64,000 bases of DNA from Himantopus leucocephalus. Taxonomy: Eukaryota; Chordata; Aves; Charadriiformes; Recurvirostridae. The position numbers and the translations under genes are program-made. The notes under the pieces are model-generated. The model searched no databases. It saw nothing but the letters and a program-made list of their open reading frames with translations, and was not told the origin of the DNA. Where the stretch lies: NCBI GenBank assembly GCA_003993805.1, contig RSEF01000001.1, positions 76,876,013 through 76,940,012 on the forward strand, read 5' to 3'. Below, piece after piece: positions 11,352 to 23,037 of this stretch (positions within the stretch are counted from its first letter, which is position 1; the number at the start of each line of letters is the position of its first letter).

Positions 11352-13659
11352 GTAAGATCCGTTCACTTTAACATTGTGAATGCATCATTGGTTCTATTTC
11401 ATACCTCTCTGTGGCGTGTTCATGTCCAACGACTGCTGCTCCCCCTGAACGCTTGATAAAATAGCTATAAATAGATACGATTAAGTTTTTTTTCTCCATC
11501 GTAACATTGTCACGTTATTGATCTGCTGCATAGATGGGTCTGATAATATATCTACAATTTCACTGATGTCTTCCAGAGGGGATGAGTTATTCTCACCTTC
11601 TGTGAAATTAACATGCAAAAAATGCATTAGAAGAGATTAACATATGAAGTTTTCGAACCATTTTGAAAAGAATTGGGCTTGCTGAGGGGATTAATGCCTC
11701 GTGAAATGATATCAGTATCGGACGGCCATTCAGGCTTGTTCAAGAGGGTATCATCTAGCCAAGCATAGGAACTCAGTTGCACCATGGTAATACAAATAAC
11801 AACCAAACACACAAAAGGATTGTGAGTCTGCTAGACACCTTCTTTGCCCAAATAACTACTGGGTGGTTCTTTTTCTGTTTTTAAGGCAAATGTCAGGAGA
11901 ATAGTCATATTGTCAGAATATATACTGGAAAAAAATCACAAAGCCTTTTCCAAAGCAGAAGCTTTTATGTGTCTGAAACCTTCCCAGTTCCTGTACGCAT
12001 GAGGGAAAAATTTCACGCCTGTTGTACTCTTCACTGGTTATACACAGTATAAGCTGGCAACCTCCATATGGCTGGAAGTGCCACCATCACTGTTTGCAGT
12101 CTAGGTGCGGCAGATAATTTGTTGCCAAGCAGTGTTGAATCCAGAGCAAAAGATTTAGCAGGGAGAGAATAGGAGGAGGAGGAAAACCTGCAGTGACAAA
12201 AACTAGCATCTAGAAATGAAAAAAAATCATTATTCTCAGACCACTCTGGATCATTCCTATCAAACTACCACTTCTCATCACAATTTGCTATATTAATCCG
12301 AAGGCAGATCCTTATGTAAACACCAGAGAAACAAATCCTGATGGTTGATTTCAGCTGCAACTTCATTACCACTCCAGAGGTGATGTGATGTTTTTATTTA
12401 TTTTTTTTTCCCCCACGTACAAACTGGTTGCCTGCCTGGAGCTGGTGTCAAGGGCTGGGCTTTGGTGGTCCCTAAGGTCCTTCTGCTCCAGGCAGTGGCC
12501 AAGCCTGGCCGTAGAGGTCACTAGGTGGCACTGGCACTCAGGCGCAGAGGCCACCGAAACGGCTTTCCTTACAAAAACCTGAAACCACACGCAGCTCACC
12601 TGACTTTGCGTTGCCTCCTACACTGGAAACTTGGCAGTGTCTCGCTGAGCAGTTTAAAAAAACAGATGGCACAGGCCCAAAAAGGGGAATTGGATTCGAG
12701 AACACCCTGAATTGAAACCAGTCACTTCGAATTAGTGGGTGTGAGGAAATACAGGCTTTTCTGTGGTCTGAGACATGCTTCAAACTCATATTGGTATCTC
12801 CTGGCATCAGCAGACCACTGGGGAGAGGGGCTGAAATCCAGACTCAAGTTTTGGGACAGTTGTTTTAGCTTGAGATCCACTTGCTCCCCATGCCCTGTGT
12901 ACATAAAGCTAAGTGTAAGGATTCATCAGGGTTTGCCTCCTCTCTCTTTGAAATCCATGAGTCATCAACTAAGGTTATTCCAGATTGAATTACCATGTTT
13001 AATCTGTATGATGATAATGCTTAGAAAAGCCAGTCCATAACCAAACCCAAAGATAGCCACAGTCTTGTTGCACAAAAACCTGTCCCCAAATATAACAGTG
13101 CACGTGATTGACCTGACTTACAGTGTCATTTGTACAGAGGTTGACAAGTCCCCAGATAATTAACTGCTCTGTGAACAAAATCAGGTTTCAGCTTTATATT
13201 GGTAAAGAAGTCAAGCACTAAGGAACGTGAAGTTCATTAAAAGATTTCAGGTGCATATGTGGCATGGATGCAATTTGTTGCACATAAAGCATTCAGGTAC
13301 CTTTCTGGGAATTAATTTATTTTCAGGCAATATAAAGTAGACCCGCTTTAGCTCAGATCCAGCTATCCTGTCCTACCCTACCCTACCCCTATCCTCATCT
13401 CCCATCATCATTCAGGTTATTAATAAGTGATTATGATGCCAGGGCAGCCAGGTGGATTTTGTGCTTCCCCAGCTGCTATCTGTAAGAATTGCGGGCTCTT
13501 ATTTTGGGAACTGACAACTCACTGTACATTGCGAGGGGCTGAGGAGGGGGAGAAGCTGTGCAGGCTGTTACTATGAACTATCAAACTGTTTCACTGCTTG
13601 GATTTTTGTCATGCTTTCTGAGGCGCAAAAATACCCACTCATGTGGTCTTTTCTTCCAG
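11352..13659 (+). other. PTPRO: PTPRO intron (2.3 kb)
   Basis: Intron from GTAAGA at 11352 to TTTTCTTCCAG at 13659. It contains a short imperfect CCCTA/TACCC tract near 13371-13388. No transposon family was recognised with confidence. Confidence 0.78.
13371..13392. repeat. Short (CCCTA)n tract
   Basis: Three to four imperfect CCTAC/CCCTA units (CCTACCCTACCCTACCCCTA). It is pentameric, not the hexameric vertebrate telomere repeat, so it is read as a simple repeat. Confidence 0.7.
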
Positions 13660-13764
13660 GAACAATACATTTTTATTCACCAGTGTGTGCAACTGATGTG
13701 GCAAAAGAAGAAGCAGCAGTTCTGCATCAGCGATGTCATATATGAGAACGTCAGCAAGTCCTAG
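13660..13764 (+). CDS. PTPRO: PTPRO last coding exon and stop
   Basis: Acceptor TTTTCTTCCAG, then 34 codons and a TAG stop at 13762-13764. It reads [20 protein letters not shown] followed by [21 protein letters not shown] is the last conserved helix of the phosphatase fold. The C-terminal tail ends a few residues after a tyrosine (IYEN), a known feature of R3 phosphatases, where C-terminal tyrosine phosphorylation recruits Src-family or Grb2-type SH2 proteins. The length matches the family. Confidence 0.97.
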   Translation, partial: EQYIFIHQCVQLMWQKKKQQFCISDVIYENVSKS

Positions 13765-13780
13765 TTCAGAGTCACAGGTG

Positions 13781-14744
13781 GTAAGTCCGGCACGTGTGCC
13801 ATGCCCACAGCCTCATGTCCTGGCTGCTCGGCGACAACCAGTGGCACGGGTGTTTGCTCTGGGAGCTTTGCTGGGGGTTTGGAGCTTTCCGGGCCTCATC
13901 CCCCTCTGACCTGATGTTCACATGGAGAGTGTGAGGAAAATCCCTCTAGCCTCTCGCAGTCAACAATCCGCTATACTTTCCGCTGCACTGAGTATTTTGG
14001 CTCACTCACCATTCAAAGAAAAAAAGAATCCGGCAATCCTGACTGACCCATCTAATCATTCCCTGCCACTTGTCCTAACGCTCCTTACAAAGCTTAAAGG
14101 AGGGGTGGATTTTATTATCTTCAGTCATTCTCAAGTCACTGACCAACTGCCAGGTTGCCGAGGCCAGCAGACGTTTGGGGGTGCTCTGCCAGCACCGCTG
14201 TTGTGGGTGAGATGGTAACCAAAAACCAGCCCAGCCCAGTCCCCGGCTGCAGACTCCTGGCCCTGACCTACCAAGTGGTGTGCTGGTGGGGACAAGCTGT
14301 GAGGAACGCACGTCACTGCTGTTTAAGCTGATGAGCTTTAGTTCATTAGGTGGCAGTAAAAACCCAGCCATAACCGTAAGTTAATTTTGGGTGAAGCAGG
14401 AAGTTACAGACTTTCAACACACACTGGCGTCTCAAACAGCTGGGGCACAGCTGGGCTGTGGGCACCACCGCCACCAGCCATCTCTGCGGGGTGTCTGTGG
14501 TGTTGCACACACGTCTTTATTAGCCTCTGCGTACGTCATTCCCCTGCCCATAAAACAAACCCCGATTTGCCTGACTTTTCCTAAGTCTCGGTAGTTTACC
14601 ATCTAATCGGAGTCCCAGAGCCCAGCTGCTCGTACTGGTGGGCTGCAGCCCCAGCCTGTATGGAGGGCTGGTAAAAAAATAAATGCCAAGAGCTCTATTT
14701 ATTTCCTTTTTTATTTCTAAAGCATCCTGTTTGTCTGCTTCTAG
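13781..14744 (+). other. PTPRO: Candidate 3' UTR intron of PTPRO
   Basis: Donor GGTG|GTAAGT at 13781, acceptor TTTGTCTGCTTCTAG at 14744. Because the donor is only 16 nt after the stop, splicing here would not be expected to trigger nonsense-mediated decay. This is inferred from splice-site quality only. Confidence 0.45.
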
Positions 14745-15737
14745 GTGAGACCATGAAGCACACCCATCTTCCCTTGCTTCTGATTTTTTTTTCTGTTGAT
14801 GGTTTGAACGGCAAGTTGTTCTGCCAGGAGAGACCGCTGCTTTGCAGTACGTGGACAATGAAAGAAAGAAACTTTAACTTTCCGAAGCACTGGGGAGACA
14901 AAGCCTTAACGAGCCTGCGGTGTCTTTTGAACTCTTTAATTTCTGGACATTTTTTAAAAATACTGGACCAAAATCAACTAAACAACATGAAGGAAAAGAC
15001 ACTATATGTGCATAAAATAGATTGCTCCAGAGTGTTGGGTTTTTGTTTGGTACTTTTGGTTATTTTTTTTTTTTTTCTGTGCAGGTTGGGCTTAAGGTTA
15101 AAGTAAGTGCAATATTTTTTTAATGGTTGACTGAAGAGTTTTCTTCACGTGTCACTGGTCTGTGCTAACGTCCATAGGAGAGCAGGCATTGTTAGTATCT
15201 AATAATACCTCATTAGTGAATAGCGAGGCATGAATATACATGAAGAAATCTGGAGATCGTGAAGAGAAAAGGGGGTGGGAGGGGGGAGGGTTGCTGGGTA
15301 CATGGATTTGACTGTTTCCTACAGCACTGATGTACATGGGGTCTGGGGGGGGAGCACAAGACCCGAGGAACGGACTGACGAGCAGAAGTCCAAACCATGA
15401 AGCCTGAAGCTGAAGCAGGCAGCCGACACTGAGAAAGGGGGTGGTTTCGGTTCTTGACTGTGCTACTGCTAATTAAGCAGAGGGATTGCTCTTTTCACCA
15501 ACCTTTGCAAGTAATGCCACTGATCGGGCTCTTGTTTTAGATGAAGCTAATCGAAGGGCAGCTGAGTTTCAAACTGGGATATCTTACACTCCATTACTAT
15601 AGCATTTAACTGTTCGAGCAGTCTATGGTGCCTATACCCCTCATTTGTTAATTATTTTTAACAAGTATTAACCCTGTGTAAAACTATGAAGCTGATTCAG
15701 GTTGGGGGGTGGGGGTGGGGGGGGTGGAAAGGAAAAA

Positions 15738-15743
15738 AATAAA
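15738..15743 (+). terminator. PTPRO: Candidate poly(A) signal AATAAA
   Basis: AATAAA following a G-rich stretch and followed about 20-40 bases later by T-containing sequence. One of two candidate PTPRO cleavage signals. Confidence 0.4.
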
Positions 15744-16440
15744 AAGTGCTTTAACAGATGTAACTATTTCTCCGAGCCAGGAATTCACAATGTTACAGAA
15801 ACAAGGTTTTGGCATGTGAAGGGCTGATTATCGCTTTATTGCTATGAGGCTGCCAAAGTGTCGGTATGGATTCCTGCAGGGGCTTCGGGGTCAGGGTGGG
15901 GGGGCTCTTTTCTTTTTCGCTGTCAATTTCAGTTCTAGTCAGAATAATTAGCTATATATATATTTTTTTTTTGTCTTTGTATAATTCCGGTACATCATTG
16001 TGTATTGTGACATGGATGCTGTCAGAATGGATGTTGATGGCATTTTTGTAACCTGTTGCTTTGTGTCACCTCATTGGAAGTTAGCAGCAATGGTACTCAA
16101 TGTAAACAAAACAAACTTGAACTGAAAGTAAACACACTGGATTGCTTACCTGTGAAGAAGTCACTATCAGCAAAACAGCAAACGCACCCACATATGCTTT
16201 CTATTCCTTCACCCCAGGGCCTGTCAGGGTACCAAGGTGGTTTGGTAGCTCAGCTACTTCCTGGAGTCTGATAACCACCTTCAGATGATATTTGAATTTT
16301 TTTCTTCCGAAGAGTTATTCCATTAGCAGGTAAATAGGTGTATATTCCTTTGATACCTACTTCATCGTCGTATTGGTTACAATGGAAAACTTCCTTCCAA
16401 CTATCCCATACATACTGCATAGACTTAACGTAATCCCCCA

Positions 16441-16446
16441 AATAAA
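16441..16446 (+). terminator. PTPRO: Candidate poly(A) signal AATAAA
   Basis: AATAAA followed by a GT-containing segment (GGTCCTTGTGAAGGG). It is the last such signal on the + strand before the assembly gap, so it is a plausible distal PTPRO end. Confidence 0.45.
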
Positions 16447-16675
16447 ACAGGTCCTTGTGAAGGGTACTGAAGAAACATGACTCTACTTTTGATTATTAAA
16501 TGGGTATGGTATGAATTGCCCCTCCCTTCTGTTTCCATGCATCTAATACTATTTCCATAGTTTCCACTAAGCCCAGTCCTGAAGCAGAGGTGCTGTTTCT
16601 CTAAATAAGATGCATAGAGATGGATGCCAAAGGGCAGAGCACCCTGTCTTCAGAGAGCGGATTGCTAACAAGAAA

Positions 16676-16740
16676 GGCTTCAATGGCACATGTTTCTCTC
16701 TTATTTCNGGCTTCAACAGCACGTGTTTCTCTCTTATTTT
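16676..16740. repeat. 32-bp direct duplication around single N (16708)
   Basis: Copies 16676-16707 and 16709-16740 both read GGCTTCAA..GCAC.TGTTTCTCTCTTATTT and differ at a few bases. The single N lies exactly between them. Probably an unmerged contig overlap, not a biological repeat. Confidence 0.85.
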
Positions 16741-16910
16741 ACCAGTGTGCCTCAGCTGGAGGGCTTGCTGTTTCAGTAGGAACAGTAGAGAGTTGTCTGG
16801 CCTAATTTGAACAGAAGAGAGAATTATAAATGAGCTCTTGACCATTCAGACCTTGCCTTCATGCTTTTTTTTTTTTTTAAATATATTTCAGAGTGTCATT
16901 ATATGTTTAT

Positions 16911-17010
16911 NNNNNNNNNNNNNNNNNNNNNNNNNNNNNNNNNNNNNNNNNNNNNNNNNNNNNNNNNNNNNNNNNNNNNNNNNNNNNNNNNNNNNNNNNN
17001 NNNNNNNNNN
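16911..17010. other. Assembly gap of exactly 100 N
   Basis: One hundred consecutive N, the usual placeholder for a gap of unknown size. The missing terminal EPS8 coding exon may be here. Confidence 0.97.
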
Positions 17011-17522
17011 ATGCATCTTAATGTTTTGGGTAATTCAGCAAACAACAGGCTAAAACAATCAGGAATTGCGTACAGTCTGAAATTCACCAGTTAAACCTCA
17101 AATAACTGAGGCAGAAATAAACATTTCAATTACCTTTTCACTAACAAAATCCAATGACCTTGTTAAACTCTCAGTACCTGTTTATTAACACTTGTAGAGC
17201 AATTATTAGACAAGGTTTGACTGTCTGGTTTCTTACAGAGCCAGACTGAAATGAGGCAAGCAGAATAACACCATGGAGGAAAAAAAGGACAGACTTCTAC
17301 CATCCAGTGCCTCTCTGCTTTTCAAACTGACTTCCACCACAAAGGCACTTCCATCTCTGTACACAGAAGCCTTATTTATGAAACTGAAACAAGCTTGTTG
17401 ACATTCCAGAAAAACTGAAGAATACACATATATCTTCACTAGGAAATGATGGATTGCACTGGACTGTAGTGACATATATTCCTAAGAATAAAAGTGAAAT
17501 GTTTCTCCCTTCCTCTCACAGG

Positions 17523-17641
17523 AAAACAGAGCTTGAAGAAGGGGATTAAAGCAAGTTTAACAGTGTTAGAAAGTGACACTCNAAAATAGAGCTTGAAGAA
17601 GGGGATTAAAGCAAGTTTAACAGTGTTAGAAAGTGACACTC
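17523..17641. repeat. 59-bp direct duplication around single N (17582)
   Basis: Copies 17523-17581 and 17583-17641 share GAGCTTGAAGAAGGGGATTA and the following sequence to GACACTC, with about one difference near the start. Read as an unmerged contig overlap. Confidence 0.88.
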
Positions 17642-17875
17642 TCTGATCCACACTGATCAGGTAAATTGTAAAATACGCATCATCGTAAACTTGTCTTTAA
17701 AAATATGCCTGGTAGTTAAAGTTTAAAATCATTTGGGCAAGACAGGCCCAGCTCNGACACTCTCTGATCCACACTGATCAGGTAAATTGTAAAATACGCA
17801 TCATCATAAACTTGTCTTTAAAAATATGCCTGGTATTTAAAGTTTAAAATCATTTGGGCAAGACAGGCCCAGCTC
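17635..17875. repeat. 120-bp direct duplication around single N (17755)
   Basis: Copies 17635-17754 and 17756-17875 both start GACACTCTCTGATCC and end CCCAGCTC, with two or so substitutions. The second overlap join within 200 bp. Confidence 0.9.
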
Positions 17876-18750
17876 CATGAGGGGATAGAAACACATTTTA
17901 AAATTCTTCAAGATTTTATTTTAAACAGGATGTGAAGAATATAGTTCCTCATGTGGGCTAGTCTCACTTCTAGACAGTGTTGAGCCAATTTCTCCACTTG
18001 CCACAGCAAATTTTTAAAAAAGAAGTAGATGCACCTGCAATTTTCCTCATTTAAAATTGGTAAGCATTCTCCCTAGCACAACTCTGTATACAAGCTTTTA
18101 AGGTGTTTAAGGAACAATACTGCTGTAGTTAAAGCAAACTGCAACAGAGCAATGAATGGAGAGATACAGTACTTTTATCCTTAGCTCAGTAATTCCGCTA
18201 GCACAGTATCAAATGTGTTTTCCCCCACCCACCAATACAGGTGCCCCAGTGTTTGACCTGAACGGCTTCGAGATTCAACAGTGAGCTCACTCTACCACTT
18301 TGTCACACCTAATAAATCAAATCTGCTCTACAAAGAAAAAGCAAAACTAACTCATCACCACCAAAAGTGCCAGGAGTATCTATTTGTCCAAGCACCAGGA
18401 AGAGCAAGAGGCAATAAAAAGGGCATTTTACTCACTCCTATTGCTTTCCCCAAAGCCCTTTTCGGTTCATTTTGTCTTCTCTCATCCTGATTACAGTCTT
18501 AAACTTGAGTACTACCATGGACTGTTTCCTAACACTTTGTGGAGCCCTTCAGAAGTGCGGGGATATCCCACCCAGTGTTTTGGTGGATGCCATTTCAATG
18601 GATTAATAACAAATAACTCAGGTACAAATAATGCTTATCAGCATGATGGGAACTGAGAAAAAGCCAGCTGCCTTGCAGAAAGACCTGTTTATTTCTATAT
18701 GTTCAAAAGCAATGACCCAGCATTAAGTTAGTAAGAAGAGTTATACATAC

Positions 18751-18880
18751 CTCCAAGGCAGATTTCTGTACCGTAATTTGGCTGTAGACTCTAGACCCTT
18801 CTGGGCAAACAGTCTTCAGTTCCTCTTTATTGAGTGAGAAAAGCTGAGCACCTGTCAGCACACCAAGGCTGTTGACAGTC
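18751..18880 (-). CDS. EPS8: EPS8 exon: SAM-like actin effector region, C-terminal part
   Basis: A 130-bp exon (acceptor CCCCAG, donor GTATGT on the - strand). It reads [20 protein letters not shown] and continues [20 protein letters not shown], ending ALE in phase 0. This belongs to the helical C-terminal effector domain that binds actin (capping by an amphipathic helix, bundling by the compact core). In mammals a short tail with a serine-rich SDSGVESFDEG-type sequence follows in the next exon, which is absent from this assembly. Confidence 0.95.
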
Positions 18881-19318
18881 CTGGGGTCACACCAAGAGAA
18901 CAAACAATAAGCAAAAATACACTAGCCGAAGGAGAGAAGCAGGTTGGCTTCATGCCTCATTGTCTCAGATAGGGCTACTAAATCAAGACAAAACTCAATG
19001 CAACAGAACTCTTGAAGTCAATTCAGTATCTGTTATAACAAGTACCTTTTGGTGAAGGCTAATATATGTAATTTTTTTCCCCCTAAATATATCTATAGAT
19101 CTATAATCACACTGATATATGTGGATAGATATATTATCTATACACATATATAGATAAATACATATATATGTAAAAACAAATTCTTTTTTCCAAGGGTGCA
19201 GCTGATGTGTCTTGATTTTCAGAAGGCTGCTTGATTTTAAAAAGTGGGGAGACCACATCCTAATTACTGACAGGAAACTAATTTTAAGAAGTTTTCTTAC
19301 ATTTGCCCTCAAACTTAC
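18881..19318 (-). other. EPS8: EPS8 intron with AT-rich repeat
   Basis: A 438-bp intron. It contains an AT-rich degenerate TATA/GATA tract at about 19083-19170. Confidence 0.85.
19083..19170. repeat. AT-rich degenerate (TA/TAGA)n tract
   Basis: Repeated TATATCTATAGATCTATA-like and ACATATATA units over about 90 bp in a short EPS8 intron. Simple-sequence origin; likely length-variable. Confidence 0.75.
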
Positions 19319-19499
19319 ACAGGGTTGAATCCTTTGGACTGCAACCACGCTTTCACATCCTCAGGCGAAGAGTCGTAAGTGATGTTGACTACTGGGATGT
19401 TTGGTCGTGGCACGTGGAACTTCCTCTGGGCAGCACTCCGGCCGATGGTGAGTCGGTGAACAAGTTCATCCTGCACCTCCTCCATCTGCGATTTCCTGC
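19319..19499 (-). CDS. EPS8: EPS8 exon: actin effector domain, N-terminal part
   Basis: A 181-bp exon (acceptor CTCTCTAG, donor GTAAGT). It reads (R)RKSQMEEVQDELVHRLTIG, RSAAQRKFHVPRPNIPVVNI and TYDSSPEDVKAWLQSKGFNP. The first helix region corresponds to the amphipathic capping helix of mammalian EPS8; PEDVKAWLQSKGF begins the SAM-like bundle. Phase fits both neighbours (D-R split upstream, Val split downstream). Confidence 0.96.
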
Positions 19500-22400
19500 C
19501 TAGAGAGAGAGATGTCCCACAAGAGCAGGAGTTATTCTCAGGGCTGCTTTACAAAGCCACGTCACTTCTTATACTGAACTTTAGATCTTTTGGGTTTTTT
19601 TTTTTTCTTTAAAGATTCATTCACTAGATCTGACTGAATTATTATTCTCCTTTTTCCCCAGGGAAGATTTCAATATTCCCACTCCTCTCTTTGCAAAAGC
19701 AAACAAAAGCAAAAAAAAAATAAAATCCCAAAACACTAAAATTTAACTGGGACTCTGGAAAGAGGAGATGAGCTTGTTGCACAGAGGTGCAGATCAGTAT
19801 GACAGCACCCGAGCGGTGAAGAAAATGGGCATGGAGTGTTATTCAATTGTCATAGTCTACATTTCTTCAAATAGAAATAAGATGTCTTAAAAATGAAAAC
19901 AAAAAAGATGAGGAAGCATGTAAGATTGCTTACACAGTGGAAAGGCAGCACTTTCCACGAACATTTTTTAATTGAAAGCTCAATTTTTTACTGCAAATCA
20001 AGGCAGGCAAAAAAGTTTCACTGCTGCTGACACAGATCACCTTACATCCAATAAGCTATAATAGTGATCACATTTTTGAAGGGTTTTTAAGAAATTTGAA
20101 TTCACTCCAAGCCTGGAGTGACTGATTAGCTGAAACAATGTTACACTTTGCCTGAAAAAAAGAAGAAAAAAAAAAAAAACAAACCCCGTAGTTGCTTTCA
20201 TCAGAGACATGGGAATTGGACAAGACTATTTTTATTTTTTTTTAAACAAAACTGTACGAATTTCCTACCCCACAGAACCCATTTGTCTGAAGCATTTAGT
20301 TCAGTTGCTGGTCATTAGCGGGCAAAAAACTGAAATGCTTTTTGTGCATTTCAACAAAATCAATGATAATGATACTGAAAACTGTTTAAAATGCATATAA
20401 AAAGTTCTATGGATAATTTCACAAAAATAGGTAGAACCCAAAAGAGTGGTCACAGAGAAGATACTGATTTAGCACAGTTAAACTCTCCATGCAGTAACTC
20501 TGGAATAACCATAAAAATCCTTTGACGCACAACTTCAAATGATCTCAAAAATTCTCAGGATTTCCTTACCATTATATTTTTAGCCATCTTTATTCAACCT
20601 TCTCACTTTGATAAACAAAGAGTAACTACAGCACCTTCTCTGATGCACTCAGATGGCAAAAGCTATTCCTTTTCTCCCATTACACTGATAGCAACAGAGG
20701 AAAACAACACAACTTCAGTATGAAAAAAAAACCCCGTAAGATAGAAAAAATGTTTCTTTCTCTACTTTCCTTTTGTATTGTCCCAAAACCTCTCCAAGGA
20801 TCAACATCTCTAGCCAGTTAGACAAATGAAAGCAAACTTTATATAGGTTTTTAGGATTATTTTTTTTAATCACCACAACAAAAAAAGAAAAATCCTTGTT
20901 TTAGCCATTTTCTTTTTTTCTTTTACAAAATCGCCCCCGGTTGAAAGTGGACAAAATATCTCTAGTAAAATATTTGAGGCATTCAGGCCATACTGTGTTG
21001 GGTTTTTTCCCCCAGAGTGTGAATCAGAAGCCAAAATGACATGTGCTCAGTGATATGTGAAGGTCTGAGATGGGATATACAAGTAAAGCCTTTAGGCAAT
21101 GTTATCGAAGCGTGCATCAGTTATTTTCCCAAACAGGAAGAGAAACTGCTATCTTCCTTCTATTTACACAGATTTTGAAAGGCTTATGTTTTATCTAGAC
21201 CAAGACTATATCAAAAGATAAATATTTTGCTGCTAGATAACAGATTCCTACTGTTGTTAGATGCGTTATCATAAATAAACAAGATTCCCTCGGTGCGAAG
21301 CAGGGACTACATCCCGTGTTCTCTGCAGGGTTCAGGTGGGCACTTGGGCAGCAGGCGTACGGGCAGGGTTGCCTATTACCTTTGCGGAGGCAGCTATTCT
21401 GCAAGGACTGCGAGATACCTGAAGCCCATTAACGGGGCTTGAGCGACAGCTCCCCAGAGGGCACAGGAGCTCTCGTGCATGGCCCAGGGCCTCAGTGGAG
21501 GCTGATAGGGCAAGAGATGTCTTGTAACCACTTAAGTCTACAACAGCCCTTCACACCTCAGGCCCTGTACCTGAAGCCAGGACGGTCTTCACATTTTCCA
21601 TCTGTAATGGATAGAGAAGGCCACAGTGGATTCAAGGAAACACAACTGCTATGGCATGCAAAGTCCTTAGATGGAAATAAATTGATTAGTTTTGTGCATG
21701 TGTGTGTGAAATTCACCCTCACTTTCCACATCTTTTATAACTGCTCGGGTTTCTGTTTTTATTTAAGTAACAAACTGCCCAAAATAGGACAAAACCAGAA
21801 GCTGGCCCTACTGTTTCTTTGGGAAATGGCAGTGAAGCCTGTTCCTCCTGCCAGGCTGTCCTCCATTTATAATTTCCAGTCAGCCAGCCTGCTATGTGAA
21901 AATATCAGAAAGGTCCCAGAGCCTTGCTGAATTCAGAGCTTAGGCAAGATCGTGTCTACCACCAGGCAAGGTCAAAGCAGGCTCCACCAATTGAGGGTGG
22001 TTATCCAAGCCGGCACGCTTCCCATCCACTGGGGACAGGGGAGAAAAGAAGCCCTTCTGCAGAAAGAAATACACTCAGTGCCAGTTTTTACCTCGGGTGG
22101 AAGTGGGATTTTCTGATAAGGCAGGGAGGCAGAGGATGAGATAAGCTGCCAACTCTTGAACTGCAAAAAGCTCATTATTTTAACAGCTATTACTTTAAAA
22201 GCTATAGCAAATGCTTGCCTACAAGTTTCAGTTATTTTTAAGCCAAGCAATCACATTGCTTAAAGTACATTTAGGACAGAAATTATTGATTAAATAAGTT
22301 CTCCTAACCTAACTTTCGATACAGAGTAGGAGCCTCAGCATCAGTTAGACTTTATATTTACAAGGTGGCCTTAATCAGAACTTTTCATGACTGCCACACA

Positions 22401-23037
22401 CTGCTGGATGCAGGTTACCATGTTTTTCCAGCTAAAGTGCTATGGAGTACATTCTCTCATCCTCCTAAGACAAGAACATGGAAGTTTTCTTAGTGGCCTG
22501 CCAGTTGCTGTTGCTTTGACCAAGCTAAGGGGACTTGACTGTAAGAGGAGTTTCCTACAACGCCATTACAATATGGTTCCTATTCATCAGCCAGACCAGT
22601 AAGTCTTCTTGCAAGCCTTGGATACATGTTTCAGAATGGATGACCAGGGACAGAAGCGTAAGAAGAGCCTAACAGATTTTAAAAGCAATTTAGGTTGTAA
22701 CACGGCAGTGAGTTCAAGTGGAAAAGGTACCTTTAGCCAGAATACCAGCATGTGCAATTGCAGTGTTGAAAACCACCGACTGAAGATCCCAGAGAGTCAT
22801 AAAAGGAGAGGATTCAGGACTGGGACAAGAGCAGAAGTGTTTTGCCCTTACTTACCATCGTGATTAGCGAGGGTCAGAACACACATACATAGAAAATATG
22901 TGTTTTAAACATAGGGTTAAAGCTAAATATTTCATAAACATTTACCTGAAATGCAAGGTTTTAAGGAATTTAAGGATTTAGCACAAGACAGAGAAATGGG
23001 AGAAATGCTTTTTTTCTTGCTTCTTAGACAAACTTAC
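19500..23037 (-). other. EPS8: EPS8 intron (3.5 kb)
   Basis: No transposon family recognised. It contains A/T homopolymers (around 20160-20180 and 20870-20885). A 163-codon open frame on the + strand at 21439-21930 matches no protein family I know and has no splice or promoter support, so it is not called. Confidence 0.78.

Larger units (their letters stand above)
13765..16446 (+). other. PTPRO: PTPRO 3' UTR region (probable)
   Basis: Sequence after the stop codon without a supported coding frame. A perfect donor-like GTG|GTAAGT sits 16 bases after the stop (13781), and a strong acceptor (T-rich then TTCTAG) ends at 14744, so part of this may be a 3' UTR intron. Two AATAAA signals occur at 15738-15743 and 16441-16446. 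Long G runs lie at 15270-15290 and 15704-15724. The true 3' end cannot be set from sequence alone. Confidence 0.6.
16447..18750. other. Convergent PTPRO-EPS8 interval, poorly assembled
   Basis: About 2.3 kb between the last PTPRO signal and the last recognised EPS8 exon. It holds three single-N joins with duplicated flanks (16708, 17582, 17755) and the 100-N gap. I searched the - strand for the expected EPS8 C-terminal coding exon and did not find it. A TTTATT (AATAAA on the - strand) occurs near 17181. The rest is treated as EPS8 3' UTR or last intron. Confidence 0.6.

Noticed and set aside
13371..13392. Interstitial telomere repeat
   Set aside because: The unit is CCCTA (5 nt), not the vertebrate hexamer, and only three to four copies are present.
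21439..21930. 163-codon + strand open frame in EPS8 intron
   Set aside because: No homology recognised and no transcription signals; composition is like the flanking intron.
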